NCBI RefSeq assembly: GCF_001612845.1
Contig: NZ_BDBF01000011.1
Span: 124,001 to 188,000, forward strand
Origin: Nocardia elegans NBRC 108235
GTDB taxonomy: Bacteria > Actinomycetota > Actinomycetes > Mycobacteriales > Mycobacteriaceae
Direction: 5' to 3'
Length of the DNA: 64,000 nt
Shown here: positions 8,591-17,742 of the stretch, piece by piece
Layout: each line of letters starts with the position of its first letter
Position numbering within the stretch: the stretch's first letter is position 1
Notes under the pieces: model-generated
The model's database searches: none
Told to the model about the DNA's origin: nothing
The model's input: only the letters and a program-made list of their open reading frames with translations
Translations under genes and position numbers: made by a program

Positions 8591-11500
8591 GCGAGGTGGA
8601 GATTCTCGACGTCGTCGCGCTGTCACCGCTGCAGCGCGGGCTGTATTCGGTCAGTTCGATGGCACAGGGCATCGATCCCTACCTCGTCACCTTCGCGGTG
8701 CGAGTGGAGAATCTGGCCGATCCGGCGGCGTTGCGTGCGGCCTTCGACGGCGTCCTGCGACGCTATCCGCATCTGGGCGCGGCCGTACTCGCCGAGGATG
8801 TGCCGCATCCGGTGCTGGTCATCACCTCGGAGGGGCGAATCGGCTGGCGCGAGGTGGATCTGCGCTCCGCTCGCGATCCCGAGGCGGCGGCGCGCGATCT
8901 CTACTGGCAGGAGGCGCGCCGGCGGCTCGATCTGGATCGCGGCCCGCTGTTCCGGGTGGTCGCGGCGCGCATCGGCGAGCGCGATTACGAAGTGGTGTGC
9001 ACCGCACACCATATCGTCGTCGACGGCTGGTCGATTCCACTGTTGTTCTCCGATCTGATCGCGCTGCATCGGGGGGAGGGCGCGGCGCTGCCGCCGGCTC
9101 CGCCGCTGCGCGAGCACGCGGCATGGCTGGCGAGCCGCGATACCGCGGCCTCGGTACGGGCGTGGGCCGGGGCGCTCGACGGTCTGGCGCCGATGCCGAT
9201 GCTCGGGCCACCGGCCCCGGCGGATCTCGACCTGCCCGTGGTGGGCGAGGCGCGCCTCGACCCCGCCGGCACCGACCGGCTCGTCGGCTGGGCGCGCGCC
9301 AACGGCCTGACACTGAACACCGTGCTCCAAATGGCCTGGGCCCGAATTCTTTCCGGGCTCACCGGCCGCGACGACGTGGTGTTCGGCCAGACCACCTCCG
9401 GCCGTGATGCCTCGCTGCCGAATGCGGAACGCCTCGTCGGCGCGCTGGTCACCACCATTCCGGTGCGGGTCCGGATCGACGAGCGCACGCCGGCGCGGAT
9501 CGGCGCCGAACTGCAGCGCTCGGTGGCGCAGCTGCGGGCGCACGAGTATCTGGGCATCGCGGAGATCACGCGGCACGCCGGCGCCGGGCAGTTGTTCGAC
9601 AGCCTGCTGGTCTTCGAGAACTCCCCGGTCGGCGCGGTCGCACCGCGCATGCCGATGGGCGGCGGCGCCACCATGACCGCCCGCCGCGTCGACTCCCCGA
9701 GCCACTATCCGATCGCCGTCGTCCCGGTGCTGGAGCAGGGCGAGCTGATCTGCCGCGTCGAAACCCGCCCCGACCTGCTCACCACCTTCGACCCCGACCG
9801 GATGGCGCGCCGGCTCCTCGCCGTCGCCACCCGGATCGTGGGCGCGCGGCAGTGTAGTGCGGTCGACGTGCTGCTCGACGACGAGCCTGGCGCGCTGATA
9901 GCTGAACACGACTGTGGTGCAAAGTTTTCCGATACGGCGAAGGAGACGGTCGGCTCGTCCGTCGGCGAATCGGGTCCCCCCGCATCCGTGCGGGCGGTGC
10001 CGGGCGGTGCGCCGAGTCCTGCCGCGACGGTCCCGGAAGCGTTGCTCAACGCTGCGCGTGCGGCCGCCGATCGGATCGCCGTCGTCGACGCGGCGGGCGA
10101 GCACAATTTCACCGAATTCGGTTCCGCGGTCCGCGCCTTGGCCGACGAGCTCCGGGCGGCCGGAGTCGGCACCGGTCACGCGGTGGCGGTCATGCTGCCC
10201 CGTGACCGCCGAGTCCTGCACGCTCCCTTCGCCATCGGTCTCGCCGGTGCCACGTGTGTCCACATCGATCCGGCCACCCCCGCCGATCGCGTGGCCTATC
10301 TGCTGAGCACCAGCGGCGCGCGGATCGTCCTCGCCGATGCGGATCGCGCCGAGGTGCTGGCCGAGGTCCGCGCCCAAGGGGCGGAATGCCGCCACGGGAT
10401 CACGGACAGCGACGGCCGGCTCCAATTCCCGGGCATCGCTGCGGTTTCGGCGGGCGACCATGGTGTGCCGCGAGTGACGATGCCGGTCACAGTGCCGGGG
10501 GTACCGGCGGCGGAACGGAACGGCGAGTCGGTCCACGCGACAGACGTTGCGCCGCAGCACCATTCGGACGCCCAGTTCTACGTGGTGTTCACCTCCGGCA
10601 CGACCGGCAGGCCCAAGGGGGTCGCGGTATCGCATCGCGCACTGCTCAACCACTGGGGCAATCACGAGCGGCGGATCTTCGCGCCCATCGCCGCCGCCAC
10701 CGGGCGGACGCTGCGGATCGGCCACGGCTGGTCCACCGGATTCGACGCTGCCTGGCAGCCCACGGTCGCGCTGCTGAGCGGCCACACCGTGGTCCTGCTG
10801 GGTGACGAGGTGCGCACCGATGCCGAGCGCATCGTCGGCGCCATCGGCGAATTCGGGATCGACATCTTCGACACGTCGCCGTCGATGCTGAACCGGCTGA
10901 TCGCCGCCGGACTGTTCCGCACCGATCCCGAGACCGGCGCCGAGCGCTGTCCGCTGGCCGTCCTCGCGCTGGGCGGTGAGGCGATCGGTCCGGACACCTG
11001 GCGGCGCCTGCAGGGATTGGCGACCACCCGTGTCATCAACTTCTACGGTCCGACCGAGGCGACCGTCGAGGCGCTGATGGCCGACGTGCACGATCACGCC
11101 GCGCCGACCATCGGCCGCCCGTTCGACGGGATGACCGCCGAGGTGCTCGACCATCGGCTACGGCCGGTGCCGCCGGGTGGGCAGGGCGAGCTCTATCTTT
11201 CCGGGCCGCAACTCGCGCTCGGGTATCTGGGGCGGCCCGCCACCACCGCGGCCGCCTTCGTCGCGGGCGAGGCGGGTGAAAGGCGTTATCGCACCGGCGA
11301 TCTCGTGCGCCGGTCCGACGACGGCACCGTCGCCTACGAAGGCCGTGTCGACCGGCAGGTCAAGATCAACGGATACCGCGTCGAACCCGACGAGGTCAGC
11401 GTGGTGCTGCGCGAACTCGACGGCGTACGCCACGCCGCGGCGCTGGCCTTCACCGAGAACGGGCGGACCCGGCTGGGTGCGCTGGTGGTCGGCGAGGGCA

Positions 11501-13131
11501 CCGTCGCACGATTGCGCTCGGATCTGGCCCGCCGGCTGCCGCAATTCCTGGTCCCCACCCGCATCGTGTTCGTCGATGAGATTCCGTTGAACCGCAACGA
11601 CAAACTCGATGTGCACGCGGCGACCGAACTGCTGACCCGCCCGGCCGACACCGCCGCCCGCGCCGAACCGCGAACCGAGACCGAACGCACCCTGCTGGCG
11701 CTGATCGAGGCGATGAGCGCCGGCGCGGGGACGCGGATCGGCATCCTGGACAGCCTGGTGGATCTGGGTATCGACAGCATCTGCGTCATCGATCTGGTGT
11801 CGCGGCTGCGCGGCGCCGGTTACCGCATCTCGGCGCGAGAAGTGCTGGCCGCGGCCGATCTTCGCGATCTCGCCGAGCGTCTGGACGATCCGTCCGGGGA
11901 CACTCCCGGGAATGCCGAGGTGACGCCGGCGGGCACGGTGCTGCCGCTCACCGTGTTGGCCCAGGAGATCCTCGGACACGGCGATTACCGCTATCTCGCC
12001 CAGTCCCAGGTCTTCTCGCTCGATCCGGCGGTCACTCCCGAGTCGGTCGTCCAACGGCTGGAGGCCCTGGCGGTCGCCCATCCCACGCTGCGCTCGCGGC
12101 TGGTCACCGGCGACGACGGCCGCGCTGTGCTCGTCGCGCAGGAGCAATCCAGCGCCGCCGAACTGCTCACCGTCGCCGACGGAACCGAAAGACTCAGTGC
12201 GGCAAACTATCTCGCTGATACTGTGCAGCGCCTGGACCCCGGCGCCGGACGGATGATATCGGCCACGCTGCTACGCGGAGAGCAACCGCGACTCGTCCTG
12301 TCCATCCATCACCTCGCCGTGGATGTGGTGTCCTGGCTCATCCTGGTCGACGACCTGCGCCGACTGGAACAGGGCGAGCAACCGATGAACGAGGATCGGC
12401 CGGAATCGGATCCGATCCCGACGCGGTCCGACGCTCCACCGACGCTGGGCACACCGCTCGGCGGCCGCTACACCGATCCACGCCGCGACCGGGCGGGCAA
12501 GGCGATCCGGCGGATCGTGGAACTCGGCCCCGACGACACCGAGGCCCTGCTCACCCGGTGCGCGGAAAGCGAGGTGCCCCTGGATGATCTGTTGCTCGCC
12601 GCCTGCGCCCGGCTGGTCGCCGACACCGCCGACGCCACCGGTCGCATCGCGGTCACCCGGGAATCGCACGGCCGCGACCCCGGCGACGACACCCGCCGCG
12701 TCGGCTGGTTCACCGTCGAGGAGACGGCAGTGGTGCCGGCGGCCGAACTCGAGACCTGGACTCCGGCGGCCGGCCGTGCGCCGGTCCACGTTCGAACCCT
12801 GGATGCGCGCGGGCAGATTCGCCTCAACCACCTGGGCCGCTTCGATGTGCTGCAGTTCGGCAGCGGCCCGTGGACGCCGGTGCCGCTGCCGGACCTCACC
12901 GCCGAATTCGGTGCGGCCGGACATCCGGATCTGCCGCTGCGCTTCACGATCGACCTCAACACCGCGGTGGTTCCGAAGGATTCGCGCCCGGTTCTGGTCG
13001 CGCATATCGACGTGAACTCCGCGGTGCTGGACGAGGCCGGGGCCGACGCGCGCGCCGAGCGCTGGCGCACCATACTGTGTGATTTCGCCGCCGGAATGTC
13101 CGAATTCGGCGCCCAGCGACAGGCAGGGTGA
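8587..13131 (+). CDS. NRPS, C-A-T-E module (hydroxylysine-type extension with epimerase)
   Basis: The GTG at 8587 overlaps the upstream stop (GTGA), and the protein has 1,514 residues. Domains in order are C (1-420, intact HHIVVDGWS near 141), A (about 480-980, FTSGTTGRPKG, NFYGPTE, YRTGDL), T (about 1035-1100, DLGIDSICVID) and E (about 1120-1500). The last is an epimerase by HHLAVDVVSW near 1241, ESHGRD, VGWFT and LNHLGRFD. By-eye pocket residues are about D-A-Q-D-A-G-F-V-E. The module would add one amino acid, probably one of the two lysine-derived units, and convert it to the D form. It occupies the place of an MbtE/MbtF-like protein, but I cannot say which. It is co-directional and coupled with the C*-T protein upstream; the IrtA-like exporter-fold gene follows 22 bp later. 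Confidence 0.9.
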   Translation: MSEVEILDVVALSPLQRGLYSVSSMAQGIDPYLVTFAVRVENLADPAALRAAFDGVLRRYPHLGAAVLAEDVPHPVLVITSEGRIGWREVDLRSARDPEAAARDLYWQEARRRLDLDRGPLFRVVAARIGERDYEVVCTAHHIVVDGWSIPLLFSDLIALHRGEGAALPPAPPLREHAAWLASRDTAASVRAWAGALDGLAPMPMLGPPAPADLDLPVVGEARLDPAGTDRLVGWARANGLTLNTVLQMAWARILSGLTGRDDVVFGQTTSGRDASLPNAERLVGALVTTIPVRVRIDERTPARIGAELQRSVAQLRAHEYLGIAEITRHAGAGQLFDSLLVFENSPVGAVAPRMPMGGGATMTARRVDSPSHYPIAVVPVLEQGELICRVETRPDLLTTFDPDRMARRLLAVATRIVGARQCSAVDVLLDDEPGALIAEHDCGAKFSDTAKETVGSSVGESGPPASVRAVPGGAPSPAATVPEALLNAARAAADRIAVVDAAGEHNFTEFGSAVRALADELRAAGVGTGHAVAVMLPRDRRVLHAPFAIGLAGATCVHIDPATPADRVAYLLSTSGARIVLADADRAEVLAEVRAQGAECRHGITDSDGRLQFPGIAAVSAGDHGVPRVTMPVTVPGVPAAERNGESVHATDVAPQHHSDAQFYVVFTSGTTGRPKGVAVSHRALLNHWGNHERRIFAPIAAATGRTLRIGHGWSTGFDAAWQPTVALLSGHTVVLLGDEVRTDAERIVGAIGEFGIDIFDTSPSMLNRLIAAGLFRTDPETGAERCPLAVLALGGEAIGPDTWRRLQGLATTRVINFYGPTEATVEALMADVHDHAAPTIGRPFDGMTAEVLDHRLRPVPPGGQGELYLSGPQLALGYLGRPATTAAAFVAGEAGERRYRTGDLVRRSDDGTVAYEGRVDRQVKINGYRVEPDEVSVVLRELDGVRHAAALAFTENGRTRLGALVVGEGTVARLRSDLARRLPQFLVPTRIVFVDEIPLNRNDKLDVHAATELLTRPADTAARAEPRTETERTLLALIEAMSAGAGTRIGILDSLVDLGIDSICVIDLVSRLRGAGYRISAREVLAAADLRDLAERLDDPSGDTPGNAEVTPAGTVLPLTVLAQEILGHGDYRYLAQSQVFSLDPAVTPESVVQRLEALAVAHPTLRSRLVTGDDGRAVLVAQEQSSAAELLTVADGTERLSAANYLADTVQRLDPGAGRMISATLLRGEQPRLVLSIHHLAVDVVSWLILVDDLRRLEQGEQPMNEDRPESDPIPTRSDAPPTLGTPLGGRYTDPRRDRAGKAIRRIVELGPDDTEALLTRCAESEVPLDDLLLAACARLVADTADATGRIAVTRESHGRDPGDDTRRVGWFTVEETAVVPAAELETWTPAAGRAPVHVRTLDARGQIRLNHLGRFDVLQFGSGPWTPVPLPDLTAEFGAAGHPDLPLRFTIDLNTAVVPKDSRPVLVAHIDVNSAVLDEAGADARAERWRTILCDFAAGMSEFGAQRQAG

Positions 13132-13153
13132 CAGCTATGGGAGGGAAGGACTG

Positions 13154-15085
13154 ATGACGGTTCAGACCGTGGATCCGGCCGAGCCGGAGGCAGCGCGGCC
13201 GGTGCCGCCCACCACGCCCGACGCACCGCTGGAACCGGACCGGGTCGCGATCGAACAGCAGCGCCGCGCCGACGGCCTGGCCCGCAAACAGGTGCTGGCG
13301 CCGGTGAACGGTGCGTTGTCGCTGGCGAGCCTGGTCGTCGTGGCCTCCTCGATCTGCGCGGTGGTGCCGTTCATCCTGATCGTCGAGGCGTGCCGCGAAC
13401 TGCTGTCCGCTCCGATCGACACGGATCGGGTGTGGACGCTGGTGATCGCCGCGGTCGTGGTGCTGGTGCTGCGCGGACTGTTGCAGGCCGCGGCGCTGGT
13501 CTGGACCCATATGGTCGACGCGAAGTTCCAGCTCACGCTGCGACAACTGCTGGCGGCCAAGCTGACCCGGGTGCCGCTGGGCTGGTTCACCGACCGCAGT
13601 TCCGGTGAGGTGAAGAAGTTCCTGCAGGACGATGTGGAGGCCCTGCACTATCTGGTCGCGCACGCCCGGCTCGAATTCGTCGGCGCGGTGACGGTGCAGG
13701 TGGTGGCGCTGATCTACCTGTTCACCGTCGACTGGCGGCTGACCCTGATCCTGCTGATTCCGCTGGTGCTCTACACGCGCGGCCTGGCGGCCATGATGGG
13801 TAAGGCGCATCAGGAGCGTTTCGCCGTCTTCGACGCCAACGAACGCGCCATCGAACAGTCCGTCATCGAATTCGTCGACGGCATTCAGGTGGTGCGGGCG
13901 TTCGGCCGGGCTCGCAAGGCGCACAGCACCTTCCAGCGCGCGGTCGACAACACCGCCGAGAGCCTGCTGGCCTGGAAGACGCCGATGACCAAACTGCAGT
14001 CGGCCGCCGAGATCCTGCTGACCCCGGTGCTGCTCATGCTGGTCGTGGTGGTGGCCGGTGTGGGCTTCGCCGATCTGGGCTGGACCGATCCGGTCGACAT
14101 CCTGCCGTTCCTGCTGCTCGGCATCGGGCTGGGCGGCGCGCTGCTGGGCATCGGCTTCGGCGGGCAGGCGCTGCGTGAGGGCGGTGCCGCGGCGTTGCGC
14201 CTGCACCAATTGCAGCAGACACCCGAACTCGAGGTGCGGGCCGACGGCGACGCCGAGGCTGCGGATGTGGCCGGCAACGGCATCGCGACGGGACTCGCGG
14301 TCCGGTTCGAGCAGGTGAGCTTCGGCTATCGCGCCGATCGAACCGTGCTGCGTGAGGTCGACTTCGAACTCGCTCCCGGTTCCATCACCGCACTGGTCGG
14401 CCCGAGCGGTTCCGGCAAGTCGACCCTGGCCCGGCTGCTGCCGCGCTTCTACGACGTGACCGCGGGGCGAATCACGATCGGCGGCAAGGACGTCCGCGAG
14501 TACTCCACCGCCGAGCTCTACCGCACCGTGGGTTTCGTCCTGCAGGACGTGCGGATGATTCGCGGGACGATCCGCGACAACATCGCGCTGGCCCGGCCCG
14601 AGGCGGATGCGGCCGCCGTCGAGTGCGCCGCGCGCGCCGCCCAGATCCACGATCGGATCCTGGAACTGCCGCGCGGCTACGACTCCGAAATCGGCGTCGA
14701 CGCGGTGCTGTCCGGTGGTGAGGCGCAGCGCCTGTCGATCGCCCGCACTCTGCTGGCCGACACGCCGGTGCTGGTGCTCGACGAGGCCACGGCCTTCGCC
14801 GACCCGGAATCCGAGGCCGCGGTTCAGGACGCGCTCGCCGTCCTGGTCGCCGGCCGCACCGTGCTGGTGATCGCGCACCGGCTGCACACCATCACCGGAG
14901 TCGACCGAATCCTGGTGCTGGACAACGGCGAACTCGCCGAAACGGGCGACCACGCCACGCTGTCGGTCGCCGGCGGGCTCTATCAGCGCCTCTGGGAACA
15001 GAATCAGGCATCGGTGGGCGCCCTGACCCGGCCCGGCGCCGATGCCGCGGCGACCGGTTCCGACTCCGAAGGAGAACTGCGGTGA
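13154..15085 (+). CDS. irtA: ABC transporter, TMD-NBD, IrtA-like without siderophore-interaction domain
   Basis: The start is the ATG at 13154 behind GGGAAGGA, giving 643 residues. An N-terminal cytosolic tail is followed by a six-helix exporter-type membrane domain (about 50-370) and an ATPase domain with Walker A GPSGSGKST (about 416), signature LSGGEAQRLS (about 519), Walker B VLVLDEAT and H-loop IAHRLH. It overlaps the second half-transporter by GTGA, so the two form a heterodimer like mycobacterial IrtAB, an exporter-fold importer of iron-loaded mycobactin/carboxymycobactin. M. tuberculosis IrtA carries an N-terminal flavin siderophore-interaction domain. That domain is absent here and is supplied by the convergent gene at 16899-17597. 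The family call is firm; transport direction is inferred from context. Confidence 0.85.
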   Translation: MTVQTVDPAEPEAARPVPPTTPDAPLEPDRVAIEQQRRADGLARKQVLAPVNGALSLASLVVVASSICAVVPFILIVEACRELLSAPIDTDRVWTLVIAAVVVLVLRGLLQAAALVWTHMVDAKFQLTLRQLLAAKLTRVPLGWFTDRSSGEVKKFLQDDVEALHYLVAHARLEFVGAVTVQVVALIYLFTVDWRLTLILLIPLVLYTRGLAAMMGKAHQERFAVFDANERAIEQSVIEFVDGIQVVRAFGRARKAHSTFQRAVDNTAESLLAWKTPMTKLQSAAEILLTPVLLMLVVVVAGVGFADLGWTDPVDILPFLLLGIGLGGALLGIGFGGQALREGGAAALRLHQLQQTPELEVRADGDAEAADVAGNGIATGLAVRFEQVSFGYRADRTVLREVDFELAPGSITALVGPSGSGKSTLARLLPRFYDVTAGRITIGGKDVREYSTAELYRTVGFVLQDVRMIRGTIRDNIALARPEADAAAVECAARAAQIHDRILELPRGYDSEIGVDAVLSGGEAQRLSIARTLLADTPVLVLDEATAFADPESEAAVQDALAVLVAGRTVLVIAHRLHTITGVDRILVLDNGELAETGDHATLSVAGGLYQRLWEQNQASVGALTRPGADAAATGSDSEGELR

Positions 15086-16812
15086 TCAGGAAGATCTTCG
15101 CCCTCGTTCCGCCGGAACTGCGCCGCTACGTGCCGCGCCATGTGGCGCTCATCGGCGCGGGCGCGCTGGGACAGATCGCGGCCTATCTGCTGCTGATTCC
15201 GGTGTTGCAGGCGCTGTTCGACGGCGATTTCGGCCGCGCGTGGCGCTGGACCGCCTGGCTGGCGCTCGCGGTGCTCGTCGCCTCGGTGTGCTCGTATCAG
15301 CAGCTGCTGGTGGGCCTGCGGATCGGCGTGGGCATGCTGCGCGGCGTGCAGACCCGGTTGGGCGATCATCTGAGCACGCTGCCGCTGGGCTGGTTCGCCA
15401 CCGCCAACGCCGGATCCCTCTCGCGGATGGTCGTCGCCGGCGTGCGCGAAATCCTCAGTGTGGTCAACTATCTGCTCGCACCCGTGCTGACCGCGGTACT
15501 GGTTCCGGTGGGTGTCGCCATCGGGGTCGCCTTCATCGACTGGCGGATCGCGTTGGTGATGCTGATCAGCCTGCCGGTGCTGCTGCTGGTCAGCCGCTGG
15601 GCCGGCACCAGCTACACCCGCGCCGACCGCAGGCTCGATGCCGCTGCGGCCGAAGCCAATTCGCGGGTCGTGGAGTTCGCGCAGGCGCAGCCCGTGCTGC
15701 GGGCCTTCGGTGCGGTGGGCGCGGGCAACCGGGCACTCACCCGGGCACTGCGCGAACAGGAGGCGGCCGCCAAGCGCATGATCGTCGCCAGTGTGCCGGG
15801 GCTGATGGTGTTCGCGCTGTGCGTGCAGATCGTCTTCCTGATCGTGGTGTCGGTGGTGGTCGCGCGCGGGACCGGCGGCGACCTCTCGATCCCGGCCACG
15901 ATCGCGCTGATCGCGGTGACCTCCCGGTTCATCGAACCGATCAACCGGGCCGCACAGCTGAGCACCGCGATCCGCAGCGCCGCCGACGCCGCCGACCGGA
16001 TCACGAACTTCCTCGCCGAGCGCGATCTGGCCGAGGCTGCCGACCCCGTGACGCCGGGTGCGCCGGAGATCGTCTTCGACGATGTCGACTTCGGCTACCG
16101 CGAGGGTGAGAAGGTCATCGACGGCGTATCTTTCACCGTGCCGAGCGGCACCACCACGGCCATCGTGGGCCCGTCCGGGGGCGGGAAGACCACGCTGCTG
16201 AAGCTGGCCTCCCGGTTCTACGACGTCGGTTCCGGCAGCATCACCGTCGGCGGTCACGATGTGCGCCGGCAGCCCTCGGAAACCCTGTTGCGCCAGGTGT
16301 CGCTGGTCTTCCAGGACGTCTATCTGTTCAACGAGACCATCTCCGACAACATCCGCATCGGCAATCCGGACGCCACGACCGAGCAGGTGCGCCGGGCCGC
16401 GGAGATCGCCCGGGTGGACGAGATCGTCGACCGGCTGCCCGACGGCTGGGATTCGGCGGTGGGGGAGGGCGGTGCGGCATTGTCCGGCGGTGAGCGCCAA
16501 CGGGTTTCGATCGCCCGCGCGCTGCTCAAGGACGCGCCGATCGTGCTGCTCGACGAGGCGACCAGCGCCCTCGACCCGCACAGCGAGGCGGCGGTGGTGC
16601 GCGGCATTCACGAACTGACGCGGGACAAGACCGTCGTCGTGGTGGCGCATCGGCTCGACACCATCGCCCACGCCGACCAGATTCTGTTCGTGGAGGCGGG
16701 CCGGATCGTCGAACGGGGCACGCACGCCGAACTTCTCGAACTCGGCGGCCGTTATGCCGGATTCTGGTCGGAGCGGTCCCGGGCGAACGGCTGGCATCTG
16801 GTGTCGGCCTGA
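15082..16812 (+). CDS. irtB: ABC transporter, TMD-NBD, IrtB-like half
   Basis: The GTG at 15082 overlaps the upstream stop, giving 576 residues. Six predicted membrane helices (about 20-310) are followed by an ATPase with Walker A GPSGGGKTT (about 363), Q-loop, signature LSGGERQRVS (about 467), Walker B IVLLDEATSALDP and switch HRLD. The catalytic Glu after Walker B is present. It would pair with the preceding IrtA-like protein to bring ferric siderophore across the inner membrane, where the adjacent flavin reductase could release the iron. A perfect 15-bp inverted repeat follows the stop codon and ends the unit. Confidence 0.87.
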   Translation: MIRKIFALVPPELRRYVPRHVALIGAGALGQIAAYLLLIPVLQALFDGDFGRAWRWTAWLALAVLVASVCSYQQLLVGLRIGVGMLRGVQTRLGDHLSTLPLGWFATANAGSLSRMVVAGVREILSVVNYLLAPVLTAVLVPVGVAIGVAFIDWRIALVMLISLPVLLLVSRWAGTSYTRADRRLDAAAAEANSRVVEFAQAQPVLRAFGAVGAGNRALTRALREQEAAAKRMIVASVPGLMVFALCVQIVFLIVVSVVVARGTGGDLSIPATIALIAVTSRFIEPINRAAQLSTAIRSAADAADRITNFLAERDLAEAADPVTPGAPEIVFDDVDFGYREGEKVIDGVSFTVPSGTTTAIVGPSGGGKTTLLKLASRFYDVGSGSITVGGHDVRRQPSETLLRQVSLVFQDVYLFNETISDNIRIGNPDATTEQVRRAAEIARVDEIVDRLPDGWDSAVGEGGAALSGGERQRVSIARALLKDAPIVLLDEATSALDPHSEAAVVRGIHELTRDKTVVVVAHRLDTIAHADQILFVEAGRIVERGTHAELLELGGRYAGFWSERSRANGWHLVSA

Positions 16813-16827
16813 GGTTTCGGCGCCGAA

Positions 16828-16866
16828 CGGGCGGCGGTCACGCACCTATGCCGTGACCGCCGCCCG
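16828..16866. terminator. Bidirectional hairpin between irtB-like and siderophore-reductase genes
   Basis: CGGGCGGCGGTCACG at 16828-16842 is perfectly complementary to 16852-16866, with a 9-base loop. It lies between the stops of the convergent genes (16812 and 16899), so it can end transcription from both sides. It is GC-rich and lacks a long U run, as is common in high-GC actinomycetes. Confidence 0.75.
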
Positions 16867-16898
16867 GTGCGTGGTGACGCCCGGTGGCAGCGTGCGGG

Positions 16899-17597
16899 TC
16901 ACCGCCAGTAGCCGCGGGCGGCGATATTGTGCTTCGGCAGTTTGGCTTTCAGCGATTTGGTGATCGCGCGCGTGGTGGCGGCATCGCAGGCGGCCCAGCC
17001 GAAGGCGTCGGGGGAGCAGGTGACCGAGTCGGCCGCCTGCCGCAGCAGCTGACCGTAGTTGACTCGCTGTACCCAGGTCACCTCGGTCTTCGGTCCGGTG
17101 CGCACCGGCAGCGACTGCTCGGACTCCTCCTGCCATTCCAGCCATACCCGGGCCGGCGTCTCGCCGATCGCGTCCAGCAGCGAGTTGATCGCCGGCAGTG
17201 AGGCGCTGTCGCCGAAGATCAGGAATTCCGACGGAACCGGTTCGGGCACCGCGAATTTCGAGCCCATGACGGTGGCGTCGATCTCGTCACCGACCGTGGC
17301 CCGCGCAGCCCACTGTGAGGCCGGGCCGCCGTGCAGCGCGAATTCGATATCGAATGCGTCGTTGCCGGGATCGGGATCCACGAGGGTGTATCCGCGCTGT
17401 TGCAGGTTGCCGTTGTCGTCGGGGAACCAGATGCGGATCCACTGCGTGGGATGGACGGGATGGTCGGTCAGCAGCCCGCCGCCGGTGAAGCCGAGCCGCA
17501 GGTACTTGTCGCCGATCTGCCGCACCGAGGTGACGGTCAGCCGGTAGTCGTCCGCGCGCAGTGCCTTGAGGATGACGCCGTTGATGCCTTTGCCCAT
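16899..17597 (-). CDS. Siderophore-interacting protein, FAD-dependent ferric reductase (ViuB/SIP family)
   Basis: This 232-residue flavoprotein has the FAD-binding motif QQRGYTLVDPDP (RxYT type), a phosphate-binding HGGPASQWA segment, GDSASLPAI, and a C-terminal AACDAATTRAI region ending GYWR, all typical of siderophore-interacting proteins. It would reduce Fe(III)-siderophore with NAD(P)H-derived electrons and release iron in the cytoplasm. In M. tuberculosis the equivalent domain is fused to the N-terminus of IrtA; here it is a separate, convergent gene next to irtA/irtB-like genes. An iron box (17616-17634) lies 19 bp above its ATG, so repression by IdeR in high iron is likely. Start: ATG at 17597. 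Confidence 0.92.
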   Translation of the reverse strand: MGKGINGVILKALRADDYRLTVTSVRQIGDKYLRLGFTGGGLLTDHPVHPTQWIRIWFPDDNGNLQQRGYTLVDPDPGNDAFDIEFALHGGPASQWAARATVGDEIDATVMGSKFAVPEPVPSEFLIFGDSASLPAINSLLDAIGETPARVWLEWQEESEQSLPVRTGPKTEVTWVQRVNYGQLLRQAADSVTCSPDAFGWAACDAATTRAITKSLKAKLPKHNIAARGYWR

Positions 17598-17615
17598 GGG
17601 GTTAGGGTAGCTGGG

Positions 17616-17634
17616 TTAGGTTAGCCAAACCACA
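17616..17634. promoter_or_regulatory. IdeR/DtxR-type iron box for the siderophore-reductase gene
   Basis: TTAGGTTAGCCAAACCACA matches the consensus at 16 of 19 positions, including a perfect left arm. It is 19 bp upstream of the minus-strand reductase start, inside the 145-bp divergent intergenic region shared with the MbtB-like NRPS. Confidence 0.8.
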
Positions 17635-17671
17635 CCCCTACGGCAGTTGGGGCCGGTGGGCTACTATGCTT

Positions 17672-17690
17672 GCAGGTTAGGCAAGCCTAG
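17672..17690. promoter_or_regulatory. Second iron box, for the MbtB-like NRPS operon
   Basis: GCAGGTTAGGCAAGCCTAG matches the consensus at 14 of 19 positions and is centred about 60 bp before the NRPS start. Paired with the site at 17616-17634 it gives each divergent unit its own operator. Confidence 0.65.
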
Positions 17691-17742
17691 CCTTTGAAGT
17701 AGGTGGTGAGGCCCGATTTCCGGCCGGTGAGGAGTTTGTCTG

